A model generated the notes under the pieces. That model had not been told where the DNA came from. It made no database searches and saw nothing but the letters and a program-made list of their open reading frames with translations. The position numbers and the translations under genes are program-made. Of a DNA stretch of 64,000 nucleotides, positions 51,635 through 59,611 are shown piece after piece (within the stretch, counting starts at the first letter, position 1; each line of letters starts with the position of its first letter). Source of the stretch: CAYVBJ01 sp964449075 (lineage in GTDB: Bacteria > Bacteroidota > Rhodothermia > Balneolales > Balneolaceae). Location: the NCBI GenBank assembly GCA_964449075.1, contig CAYVBJ010000011.1:22839-86838 (forward strand), in the 5' to 3' direction.

Positions 51635-53654
51635 TCAGTACATCAGCAGATCCTTCAGTAGACCGCTAAGTCTTGAACTTGCCAGGTACTCATTTTCCAG
51701 GTTTTTATTAAAAGGAACAGGCATATTCAGAGATGAGCACCGCATAATGGGAGCATCGAGATATTCAAAATAATTTTCTGAAATTCCTGCTGATATTTCA
51801 CTCATCGGCCCCATAATTTCAGACGGTTCCTGTAAAAGCAGCACTTTTCCGGTCTTTTTTAAACTCTTTGAAATGGAGAGCCAGTCAATCGGGGCAAGAG
51901 ATCTCAGGTCAAGTACTTCTATCGAGTAATCTTTCTCTGCAGAAAATAATTCTGCGGTTTTCAGCGCCCAGTGAACTCCCATTCCGTAGGTAATAATAAC
52001 GGCATCGCTTCCTTTTTTTTGAATTTTTGCACTTTCCAGATCTACAATTCTGCATTTTTCCGGAACTGTATCCCTGATGCTTCTGTATAATTTTTTGTGC
52101 TCAAAGAAGAGGACGGGATTTTCGTCAAAGAGTGAGGTGTAAAGCATATTTTGAGCGTCTTCCACAGTTGCAGGAACAAGAATCCGCAGCCCCGGGTGTT
52201 GCATAAACCAGCCCTCCGGAGATTGAGAGTGGAATGGACCGGAGCCAATTCCCGCACCATGCGGTGCTCTGATCGTGAGGTTTAATGACGGCATCCATCT
52301 GTATACAGATTTTGAGACATTATTAGCTATCTGATTGTATGCACATGATATAAAATCGGCAAACTGCATTTCCAGAACCGGTTTATACCCGCCCAGTGNN
52401 NNNNNNNNNNNNNNNNNNNNNNNNNNNNNNNNNNNNNNNNNNNNNNNNNNNNNNNNNNNNNNNNNNNNNNNNNNNNNNNNNNNNNNNNNNNNNNNNNNAT
52501 CCTTCAGATACTTTAAAAACCCCGCCATATTCTGCTATGTCCTGGCCCATCAGCACAAACGAGGGATCTTCTTCAAAAGCCTGGAAAAGTGCCGTCTGAA
52601 TACCATCAATAAACCGCCGTTCACATTTTTCTTGTGAGTCAACATCCGCCTTCCGTTTGGAAGCAGCCGCGGAATTGATGAACCACGCGTCACCAACTTC
52701 CTTCTCTCTGTCAAATTCAGGTTCAGGAGATTTGAGAGCCTTTTTTAAAGGTGCCTCAAATTCATTTTTTACCTCTTTTCTGATCTCTTCAAATTCATCC
52801 GGTTTTTCAAAATGCCCCTGATCGAGCATCCACTTTTCAAACCGGGCTACAGGATCTTTCTCGGCCCAGTTCTCGAAAAGAAGATCTGGTACATAAAATG
52901 TTCCGGAGGACTCTTCATGTCCGCGCATCCGGAATGTTTTGGCTTCTATCAATACAGGTTTTCCTGTCAGAGCAAGACTCCGGGCTTTCTCAATTGCACT
53001 CATTACATCAAAAATATCATTACCGTCTATGATCATTGATTCCATGCCATAACCTGCAGCACGGTCTGCAAGATCATCACATGCATACTGCTCGGATACC
53101 GGTGTTGAGAGTCCGTATCCATTGTTTTCAATCACAAAAACAACAGGCAATTCCCAAACACCGGCAAGGTTCAGTGCTTCATGAAAATCACCTTCACTTG
53201 TAGCCCCGTCTCCGCAAAAACTGAATGCGACATTGTTCTTCTTACTTAACGTAAGTGCAAGTGCCAAACCATCAGCAACAGGCATTGTAGCTGCAAGGTG
53301 TGATATCATACCAACGATTTTTTTATCAGGGAGGCCAAAATGAAACGAGCGATCCCTTCCGCCTGTAAAACCGTCCGCTTTACCAAATAGCTGGCAAAAC
53401 AGTGGATAGAGGGAAACCTCCCTGGTTGTAAAGACTCCAAGATTGCGATGCATCGGCAGGATATAATCATCTTTATCAACGGACAGCGTTAAACCAACAG
53501 AGATCGCCTCCTGGCCGATGCCGGAAAACCATTTGGTAATTTTGCTTTGCCGGAGCAGTGAAAGCATTTTCTCTTCAATAAGTCTTGGCTTAAGTAAAGC
53601 CCGGTAGATATGAAGGGCAGAATTTTTTGAAATTTTTTTTCCGGGATCTGTCAT
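51635..53654 (-). CDS. Fused alpha/beta 2-oxoacid dehydrogenase E1 (interrupted by assembly gap)
   Basis: ThDP-dependent E1 of a branched-chain 2-oxoacid or pyruvate dehydrogenase-type complex, with alpha and beta subunits fused. The alpha part (from ATG 53654) has GFTGGRDRSFHF and the ThDP motif GDGATSEGDFHEALNLAG to ENNGYGLSTP. The beta part starts near RRFIDGIQTALFQAF, with VLMGQDIAEYGGVFKVSEG. A 100-N gap then removes about 28 residues, including the usual ThDP-activating glutamate region, and the sequence resumes at GGYKPVLEMQFADF. The two pieces are out of frame only because of the placeholder gap length. No E2 or E3 gene is adjacent. Confidence 0.88.
52399..52498. other. Assembly gap (100 N)
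   Basis: Exactly 100 undetermined bases, a conventional placeholder for a scaffold gap. For the E1 gene to be intact the real gap must be a multiple of three. The family's usual spacing between the flanking motifs suggests about 81-87 bases. Confidence 0.98.
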
Positions 53655-53824
53655 TAATTAAAAAATTCTGTGTAATTTAATTTTTTGTAACTGCAATGAA
53701 TTTTCTATTTCTTAAAAACCTTAAACAACACAAATATGTTGCGAATTAAAAATAAATTTGTAAATCAATATTTATCTGAAACATAATTAAACCGTCACTA
53801 AATACAGAGAAAGAATTTTATAAA

Positions 53825-54241
53825 ATGGAAGCACTTGGAAAACAAATTCTGGTTGAATATTACGACTGCGAAGACTCAAAAATAAACGATGTATCCTTTA
53901 TTGAATCAGCACTTCTCAAAGCTACAAAGGCATCAAGAGCAACAATCATCTCACACAATTTCCACAAATTCAGTCCTTATGGAGTAAGCGGTGTTGTAGT
54001 TATAGCTGAATCTCATGTTGCAATTCACACCTGGCCTGAATACAATTACGCTGCAGTTGATATTTTTACATGCGGTGACACAATTGATCCCTGGGTTATA
54101 CAGGAACAGCTTAAAGAAGACTTTAATTCTCAAAATGTTTCAAGTATGGAGATGAAGCGGGGTCTGTTTAAAGTACCGCAAGGGCAGAAACTTCTTTTTA
54201 AGCCAACAGCAGCTATTTCAGGTGAAAGCTATCATAACTGA
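53825..54241 (+). CDS. speD: S-adenosylmethionine decarboxylase proenzyme
   Basis: Short prokaryotic AdoMet decarboxylase (138 residues), which supplies decarboxylated AdoMet as aminopropyl donor for spermidine. It is made as a proenzyme that cleaves itself in the ESH motif at residues 62-64 (AESHVAIHTWPE), with S63 becoming the pyruvoyl group, exactly the position in the Thermotoga enzyme. The catalytic FTCG segment with its Cys is also present. It is the first gene of a polyamine run (arginine decarboxylase and spermidine synthase follow) and is divergent from the E1 gene. Confidence 0.96.
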   Translation: MEALGKQILVEYYDCEDSKINDVSFIESALLKATKASRATIISHNFHKFSPYGVSGVVVIAESHVAIHTWPEYNYAAVDIFTCGDTIDPWVIQEQLKEDFNSQNVSSMEMKRGLFKVPQGQKLLFKPTAAISGESYHN

Positions 54242-54295
54242 TGATCCTTTCAGATGTAAAACCCGAATTGAAAATCTTACTTTTTCCCAAACACT

Positions 54296-54772
54296 ATGAT
54301 GGTACAAACTCCAAATATTTTTTGCCTGGTAAAAGGTGCTGCTGAGGGCAATACGAGACTGAATGCTTTCGACAACGCGCTGCTTGAAGCGGGTGTTGGC
54401 GATACGAATTTAATGAGAATGAGCAGCATCCTGCCTCCGGGTGCCGAACAGGTATCTGTTCAGGATATTCAGCTGCCAAAGGGAGCATTGATTCCCCTGG
54501 CATATGCAACAATTGATGGTGTAACTCCGGGTCGTCATATTTCATCAGCTATTGCAGTAGGTATCCCCGAGAATCAGGAAGAGGCTGGTGTGATTATGGA
54601 ATTTGAGGACCACGCTGCACTGGATACAGTAGAGGGTATTGTTCGCCAAATGGTAATTGATGCTTTTGATTACAGAAATCGCAAACTTAAGGAAATAAAA
54701 TCCATTGGTATTGAGCATAAAGTTATTCGCACCGGAGCTACATTTGCGGCAGCCGTTCTTTGGTACAAGTAA
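54296..54772 (+). CDS. Pyruvoyl-dependent arginine decarboxylase
   Basis: Makes agmatine from arginine. The 158-residue protein matches the archaeal/bacterial PvlArgDC family, not the large PLP SpeA. The self-cleavage site is the S43-S44 pair in RMSSILPPGA, with S44 expected to become the pyruvoyl group. The GALIPLAYATIDG and GVIMEFEDH segments are family features, the latter with the conserved Glu. It lies 54 bases after speD and 166 bases before speE. Two adjacent in-frame ATGs (54296, 54299) make the start uncertain by one residue. No agmatinase gene is in the window. Confidence 0.93.
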   Translation: MMVQTPNIFCLVKGAAEGNTRLNAFDNALLEAGVGDTNLMRMSSILPPGAEQVSVQDIQLPKGALIPLAYATIDGVTPGRHISSAIAVGIPENQEEAGVIMEFEDHAALDTVEGIVRQMVIDAFDYRNRKLKEIKSIGIEHKVIRTGATFAAAVLWYK

Positions 54773-54791
54773 ATTCAGTTTACTTACGGAA

Positions 54792-54824
54792 CTCAGTCGG
54801 AGCTGAAAGGATGAAACCGCTGAG
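54792..54824 (+). promoter_or_regulatory. Hairpin between arginine decarboxylase and speE
   Basis: CTCAG and CGG (54792-54796, 54798-54800) pair with CCG and CTGAG (54817-54824), leaving one bulged T and a 16-base loop. A second short dyad, GCTGC/GCAGC (54890-54894 with 54905-54909), follows, before the speE start. The 166-base spacer is long for an operon, so it may be a structured leader or a terminator/antiterminator; no known riboswitch was recognised. Confidence 0.4.
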
Positions 54825-54938
54825 CAAGGTATCAAAACGAAGAATTTTGTAAACATCTGCTGCATTCAAGATTTGTGTGGAGCCGTATTGCTGCTTAGTT
54901 ATTTGCAGCGGAAAATGATTTTAAAACAGCATATTTTT

Positions 54939-55784
54939 ATGTCTTTACAATACAACGAGTTTTATCACGAGCGAACAGGGCTGACAATAGGTCTTAAAAA
55001 ACTTCTGTATTCCAAACAGTCAGAATACCAGCTCACCGAGGTGTATGAGACCGACACCTGGGGCAATCTGATGATCATCGACGGCATGGTGATGCTATCT
55101 GAAAAAGATGAATTTGTCTATCATGAAATGATTGCCCATACGGCACTCTTCAGTCACCCGAATCCCGAGCGTGTATTAATCATTGGTGGCGGAGACGGCG
55201 GGACCGCAAGGGAAGTTATGAAGCATCCGGCGGTTCAACATTTGGATATGGTTGAAATCGACAGAAATGTTGTAGAGGCTTCCCGTCTGCATTTTCCGGA
55301 TGTCGGTGATTTTGAGAATCCTAAGATTAATCTTCTTTTTGAAGATGGTATTGCATTCGTGAAAAATGTAACTGAACCGTATGATGTCATTATTATTGAC
55401 GGTTCCGACCCTGTTGGACCTGCCGAGGGTTTGTTTAAAAAGGAGTTTTACCAATCCTGCTATGAGGCACTAAATGAAGATGGAATACTGACCTCTCAAA
55501 CTGAGAGCCCATGGGTAAAATCTTATCACCAGAGTATTCAGGCCGTTTTCAGGAACTTAAAAGAGCTGTTCCCGGTCTCTTCGATGTATCTCTGCTTTAT
55601 CCCGCTCTATCCGGCAGGCATGTGGTCGATGGCGTTTGCATCAAAAAAATATGAAGCATGTGACAGTGTTGTTGAAGAGAGAATAAAAAGCTCAACATTT
55701 GCAGGTAATCTGCGTTATTATAATTCTGAAATACATTATGCATCCTTTGCACTCCCGAATTTTGTCAAAGATATAGTTAGATAA
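54939..55784 (+). CDS. speE: Spermidine synthase / aminopropyltransferase
   Basis: Transfers an aminopropyl group from decarboxylated AdoMet to a diamine. From the ATG at 54939 the protein has 281 residues: an N-terminal tetramerisation part starting MSLQYNEFYHERTGLTIGLKKL (given as start only), then TWGNLMIIDGMVMLSEKDEFVYHEM, the nucleotide site VLIIGGGDGGTAREV, the VEID motif and the catalytic IIIDGSDPVGPAEGLF loop with its Asp. Longer frames from 54873 (TTG) or 54915 (ATG) add residues without family support. The acceptor could be putrescine or, as in Thermus, agmatine. Confidence 0.92.
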   Translation: MSLQYNEFYHERTGLTIGLKKLLYSKQSEYQLTEVYETDTWGNLMIIDGMVMLSEKDEFVYHEMIAHTALFSHPNPERVLIIGGGDGGTAREVMKHPAVQHLDMVEIDRNVVEASRLHFPDVGDFENPKINLLFEDGIAFVKNVTEPYDVIIIDGSDPVGPAEGLFKKEFYQSCYEALNEDGILTSQTESPWVKSYHQSIQAVFRNLKELFPVSSMYLCFIPLYPAGMWSMAFASKKYEACDSVVEERIKSSTFAGNLRYYNSEIHYASFALPNFVKDIVR

Positions 55785-55791
55785 AATCAAC

Positions 55792-57516
55792 ATGAAATGG
55801 ATCAGCCGGCTGTCTCTTTTTATCCTGCCTGGTTTTATTATGATCATTCCCATTGTCAGCAATGCTCAGAAGGGAACAGAAATTATTGTTCAAAACGAAA
55901 CGGAGCTGGAAGAAGAAATCCCCGGATCCCTAAAAGTTTTTGTCCGGGAAAAGAACAGGACGGATGCATCTGTTGAAATCATCACCTGGTTTTCGAATAA
56001 TGCTTGGCTTGATGCAGAAATTGATTCCGTTGTTACAGGTGCAACAAGTGAGAAATGGTATGTAAACAGCGGATGTCGCTACACGGTTGAATCCGCAGAT
56101 GAAATTGTTATTCCAGACACACTCAATTTTTCCGGTTCAGTTTTTGAGTCGGTAATTGAAGGTCAGTTTTTCACAAAAGAAAATGTTGAGGTGTATATCC
56201 GTCAAAAGTTGAGGCAATTTGAAGATAGGGGATATCTGCTGGCCGGTATTGAGGTGACCAGGGTTGAGAGGATAGAGTCGTCATGCAGTGCAAATATTGA
56301 GATTCAAATAACAGCAAACGAGCGTTATAGCTTATCCGGAATTCTCTTCAGCGGTGCCGAGCGAAACAATCCGCTGTTTCTTGAGAGAGTTGCCAGGGTT
56401 TCGGAGGGTTCAATGATTACACCCCGGCTTATGGAACAGGCCCGGCAGAATCTTTTGAATTCAGATCTACTGATATCTGCAGAAGAGGCTGACCTTGTGT
56501 TTCAGGATGAAAAAGCTTTTCTCCGGTTCCGGGTTGAGGAGCAGCAGCTCAACTTTTTTGACGGAATCATAGGGTTTGTCCCTGATGCAGATGGCACACC
56601 ACAGATTGCAGGTAATGCAGATCTCAGGCTTCGCAATATGATTACTGACGGCACAAACCTGCAGATCAAATTTGAGCAGCTGAGACCGCTGGTTACAAAA
56701 CTGTTTATCGAAGGAGAGCAACAGTTCATAGCAGGTCTGCCACTCAGGGCAAGTGCCTCACTTCATTTTACGCAACAGGATTCAGCTTACCTCGAACGAA
56801 ACTTTCAATTCGGCGCAGGTTTTATGATACTGCCGGGATTTGAACTTCTGGGCAGTATCAGGGCAGAAACTTCATCTGTAAGCGACCAGACTCTCCGGGA
56901 TGCAGTGAACCTTGATTCACGTGCAACATTTCTCGGTTTTGGATTTCACCTGCGGAATGTGGACCGACTGCTGGTACCCACTTCGGGGTATCAATTCCGG
57001 GCACTGTTAGAAAGCGGGCGAAGATTTATAACCGATGATCGCCTTGATGAAACCAAAGAAGATAATTTTTCTCAAACAATACTTACAACAGAAGGAAGAG
57101 CCTTCTTCAAAATAGGACCCAGACAGGTCTTGACACCCGGTTTTGAGGGCTATTTCATAGACAGCCCGTCATTTATCATCACAGATCTTCACAGGTTTGG
57201 CGGCACGGAATCCATCCGGGGTTTCAGGGAAGACCAATTTCGTGCTTCAGCTGCACTCTGGAGTGATCTTGAATTCAGGCAGCTGCTGAGTCCCGATTCA
57301 TATATTTTCGGATTTGGAACCTTCGGACGATTTAAGCGTCCGCAGTTAATCAACGAAGATACGGACCAGTTTGAAGTGACAGATAGTATTCAATCTTTTG
57401 GATTCGGTATTGCTTTTCAGACGGCTCTCGGTTTCCTGAAAGTATCCTATGCAGTATCGGCGGAAGATGAGATCAGTAATGGTAAAGTTCATGTAGGTAT
57501 TTCTACAGGTTTGTAG
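55792..57516 (+). CDS. Omp85-superfamily outer-membrane protein with POTRA-like region
   Basis: 574-residue protein: a Sec signal (about 7-25, cleavage SNA-Q), an N-terminal periplasmic part with one or two POTRA-like repeats (about 105-260; RQKLRQFEDRGYLLAGIEV fits the POTRA helix-strand pattern), and a 16-strand-type barrel. The barrel includes the Omp85 loop motif GGTESIRGFREDQF, and the chain ends HVGISTGL. It resembles BamA/TamA-family proteins but is too short for BamA with five POTRAs. It starts 7 bases after speE, so it is probably co-transcribed with the polyamine genes. Its client is unknown. Confidence 0.85.
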   Translation: MKWISRLSLFILPGFIMIIPIVSNAQKGTEIIVQNETELEEEIPGSLKVFVREKNRTDASVEIITWFSNNAWLDAEIDSVVTGATSEKWYVNSGCRYTVESADEIVIPDTLNFSGSVFESVIEGQFFTKENVEVYIRQKLRQFEDRGYLLAGIEVTRVERIESSCSANIEIQITANERYSLSGILFSGAERNNPLFLERVARVSEGSMITPRLMEQARQNLLNSDLLISAEEADLVFQDEKAFLRFRVEEQQLNFFDGIIGFVPDADGTPQIAGNADLRLRNMITDGTNLQIKFEQLRPLVTKLFIEGEQQFIAGLPLRASASLHFTQQDSAYLERNFQFGAGFMILPGFELLGSIRAETSSVSDQTLRDAVNLDSRATFLGFGFHLRNVDRLLVPTSGYQFRALLESGRRFITDDRLDETKEDNFSQTILTTEGRAFFKIGPRQVLTPGFEGYFIDSPSFIITDLHRFGGTESIRGFREDQFRASAALWSDLEFRQLLSPDSYIFGFGTFGRFKRPQLINEDTDQFEVTDSIQSFGFGIAFQTALGFLKVSYAVSAEDEISNGKVHVGISTGL

Positions 57517-57543
57517 AAAATTTTCAGTTCCGGTAAAAAAGTG

Positions 57544-58647
57544 TCATTTTTTCTGAAACCTGGATGGTGATAGTTCAGCAGGCAGCGGTGTTTGATTTAT
57601 AATATGATCTGCAAGAAGATCTGCACAGTGTTGCCCGTACAACAATCCTTTGGAACCCAAACCTGTAAAGACGAATAGGTTTTTTATCTGCGGATGTTCT
57701 CCTATTACCGGCAGATAGTTTGAACTGCTGACTCGCACACCGCTCCATTGCTCTGATCCTCTGATTTTGTTGCTGAATCCCGGAAGAATCATCCGAAATT
57801 TTTTTAATAAGTAATCTTTTCCCTCACTGTCGGGATCGGCGTGATTAAAACTGTGCTCGTACGTACTGCCAATCACAAGCATTTTGGGATAATCGGGAAG
57901 TTGTGCAATATAACCCATTGCCGATAATGAGCACTGAAATGGAATATCATCATGAAAATAGAGGGTCAGAGTCTGCCCTTTTACGAGTTCAAGGTTCAGA
58001 AAATCCCATTCAATAAAATTCGCAATGCTTTGACCTGCAGCATGTAACAGGTATGATGAAGAAAAATTATAATCATCGTTTTTTATAATCCACCTCTTTT
58101 CAGATTTCGCTACTACGGGATTTGTATTCCTGATGAAACGGATACCTGTTTCTTGCAAATCTATAACGGATGCTTTTATATAATTCGGCAGATGGACAGT
58201 AGCAGCCGGGGAAATTTTCAAACCGCCTTCATGGCAAGCTGCACCCGGAATGATAGTTTTTATTTGGTCCTTATCAAGCCATTCAACCCAAGTGTCCGGC
58301 CAGTTATATTTTTCGGGAGATTCTCTGAAATTTTTAGCAAGATCTTTAACAATGGCCGGTCGTAATACACTGTTTTGAGCGAATACCGGTTTACTGATTT
58401 TTTTCTGCAGATCTTTGAGTACGTCCGTTGTTTTTTTTAAGCACTTTTCAGCTTGCCAGGCTTTTTTTGCGCGGCGGCCGGTCGCCGGATTCAATAGTGC
58501 AAGCGGAGCGCCGGATGCACCGGATCCGGGATCAGATTTATCCAGTAACAGGACTTTTAATCCCTTTTGGGATAGACTGCGTGCAGCTGACAGCCCCGCG
58601 ATGCCGGCACCAAGTATTGTTACATCAAAGTCTGAATCTACTCTCAC
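57544..58647 (-). CDS. FAD-dependent oxidoreductase (DAO family, MnmC-like)
   Basis: 367-residue flavoprotein with the Rossmann FAD motif VTILGAGIAGLSAA near the N-terminus, then GSGASGAPLALLNPATGRRA and a C-terminal FVFTGLGSKGLLYGQHCADLLA. The last two resemble the oxidase half of the tRNA-modification enzyme MnmC; it could also be a general amine or D-amino acid oxidase. I chose the GTG at 58647, whose bases overlap the pncA stop as GTGA; a longer frame to 58701 lies wholly inside pncA. It is coupled to pncA and converges with the barrel gene. Confidence 0.83.
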   Translation of the reverse strand: MRVDSDFDVTILGAGIAGLSAARSLSQKGLKVLLLDKSDPGSGASGAPLALLNPATGRRAKKAWQAEKCLKKTTDVLKDLQKKISKPVFAQNSVLRPAIVKDLAKNFRESPEKYNWPDTWVEWLDKDQIKTIIPGAACHEGGLKISPAATVHLPNYIKASVIDLQETGIRFIRNTNPVVAKSEKRWIIKNDDYNFSSSYLLHAAGQSIANFIEWDFLNLELVKGQTLTLYFHDDIPFQCSLSAMGYIAQLPDYPKMLVIGSTYEHSFNHADPDSEGKDYLLKKFRMILPGFSNKIRGSEQWSGVRVSSSNYLPVIGEHPQIKNLFVFTGLGSKGLLYGQHCADLLADHIINQTPLPAELSPSRFQKK

Positions 58648-59255
58648 AGAATTTGATCGCTTTTTACAACCGCTGCCCCGGCTTCTTTCATCTCTTGCCA
58701 TGCAGCATCCACAGATCCGTCCATATCAATGCCAAGCACTGCATCTTCTATCACATATAAATTGAAACCATCCTTTATGCCATCTAAAACGGACCATTTA
58801 ACACAAAAATCAGTTGCAAGTCCTGCAACATAGAGTGTATCTATGCCCCGGGTATTCAAATACCCGGTAAGTCCGGTTTTCGTTTTTTTGTCATTTTCAT
58901 AAAAAGCGGAATATGAATCAATCTCTTTTTGGAATCCTTTCCGGATGATTACCTGCGTTTTTAAAGTCTCCAGGTCAGGATGAAATTGTGCTCCTTCTGA
59001 ACCCTGAACACAGTGATCAGGCCATAAAACCTGGTTTCCATAATCCATTTTAATAGTGTCGAACGGTTGTTTTTGGTCATGAGAAGACGCAAATGAGTAA
59101 TGACCTGCCGGGTGCCAGTCTTGTGTTTGTATCACGGCATCAAAATGCGGGATCAATGAATTTATGACGGGTATAACCTTATCTCCATCGGGCACTTCAA
59201 GAGCTCCTCCCGGGCAGAAGTCGTTCTGTACATCTACAATCAGAAGTGCTTTCAT
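58644..59255 (-). CDS. pncA: Nicotinamidase (PncA)
   Basis: Hydrolyses nicotinamide to nicotinate in NAD salvage (also pyrazinamide). The 203-residue isochorismatase-fold protein has D8 in LLIVDVQNDFCPGGAL, the metal-binding TQDWHPAGHYSFASSH, the LWPDHCVQGSEGAQFH loop and the nucleophilic cysteine in AGLATDFCVKWS. Its stop overlaps the start of the FAD oxidoreductase gene by four bases. The upstream region is shared with the divergent Ig-like lipoprotein gene. Confidence 0.95.
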   Translation of the reverse strand: MKALLIVDVQNDFCPGGALEVPDGDKVIPVINSLIPHFDAVIQTQDWHPAGHYSFASSHDQKQPFDTIKMDYGNQVLWPDHCVQGSEGAQFHPDLETLKTQVIIRKGFQKEIDSYSAFYENDKKTKTGLTGYLNTRGIDTLYVAGLATDFCVKWSVLDGIKDGFNLYVIEDAVLGIDMDGSVDAAWQEMKEAGAAVVKSDQIL

Positions 59256-59611
59256 AGTTTCTCTTTTCTGTTATTTTTATTTATTCTGTCAATTATCAAT
59301 GAATCTTGTATACCAGGTAACTATTTGCTCATTACTGCTTTTCACGAGAGCACATTTTAAAAACATTTATATTCATCCCCAAGTTTCAAAAACCTGTTTT
59401 TGTGATAATAAGTTACGTTTTAAAATAGTGAAGGATATCAGTCAGCATTTTTATTCTTATTGAAATGTAACTCTTATAAGTCAATTTTTGTACTCCTTAA
59501 AGAAATTGACATATCCGGCTGCCGGTTAAGCAGATTAGATAGTGTTTAAAATTCTTGGTGAATAACCGGTGTTAAGCTTATATTCAGTTCAAATTTTCAA
59601 CTCGTTTCTAT
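59256..59611. promoter_or_regulatory. Divergent control region between pncA and the Ig-like lipoprotein gene
   Basis: This 356-base AT-rich region contains no gene. A TTGACA at 59506-59511 lies directly before a perfect CCGGC-T-GCCGG palindrome (59515-59525), an arrangement like an operator over a -35 element. No matching -10 box is at the right distance, so the reading is tentative. Confidence 0.4.

Noticed and set aside
51635..53654. Apparent frameshift splitting the E1 gene into two genes
   Set aside because: Explained by the arbitrary 100-N gap length; both halves match one fused protein.
53753..53760. TAAATTTG -7-like element upstream of speD
   Set aside because: Position is plausible but the -33 element is missing; not reported as a promoter.
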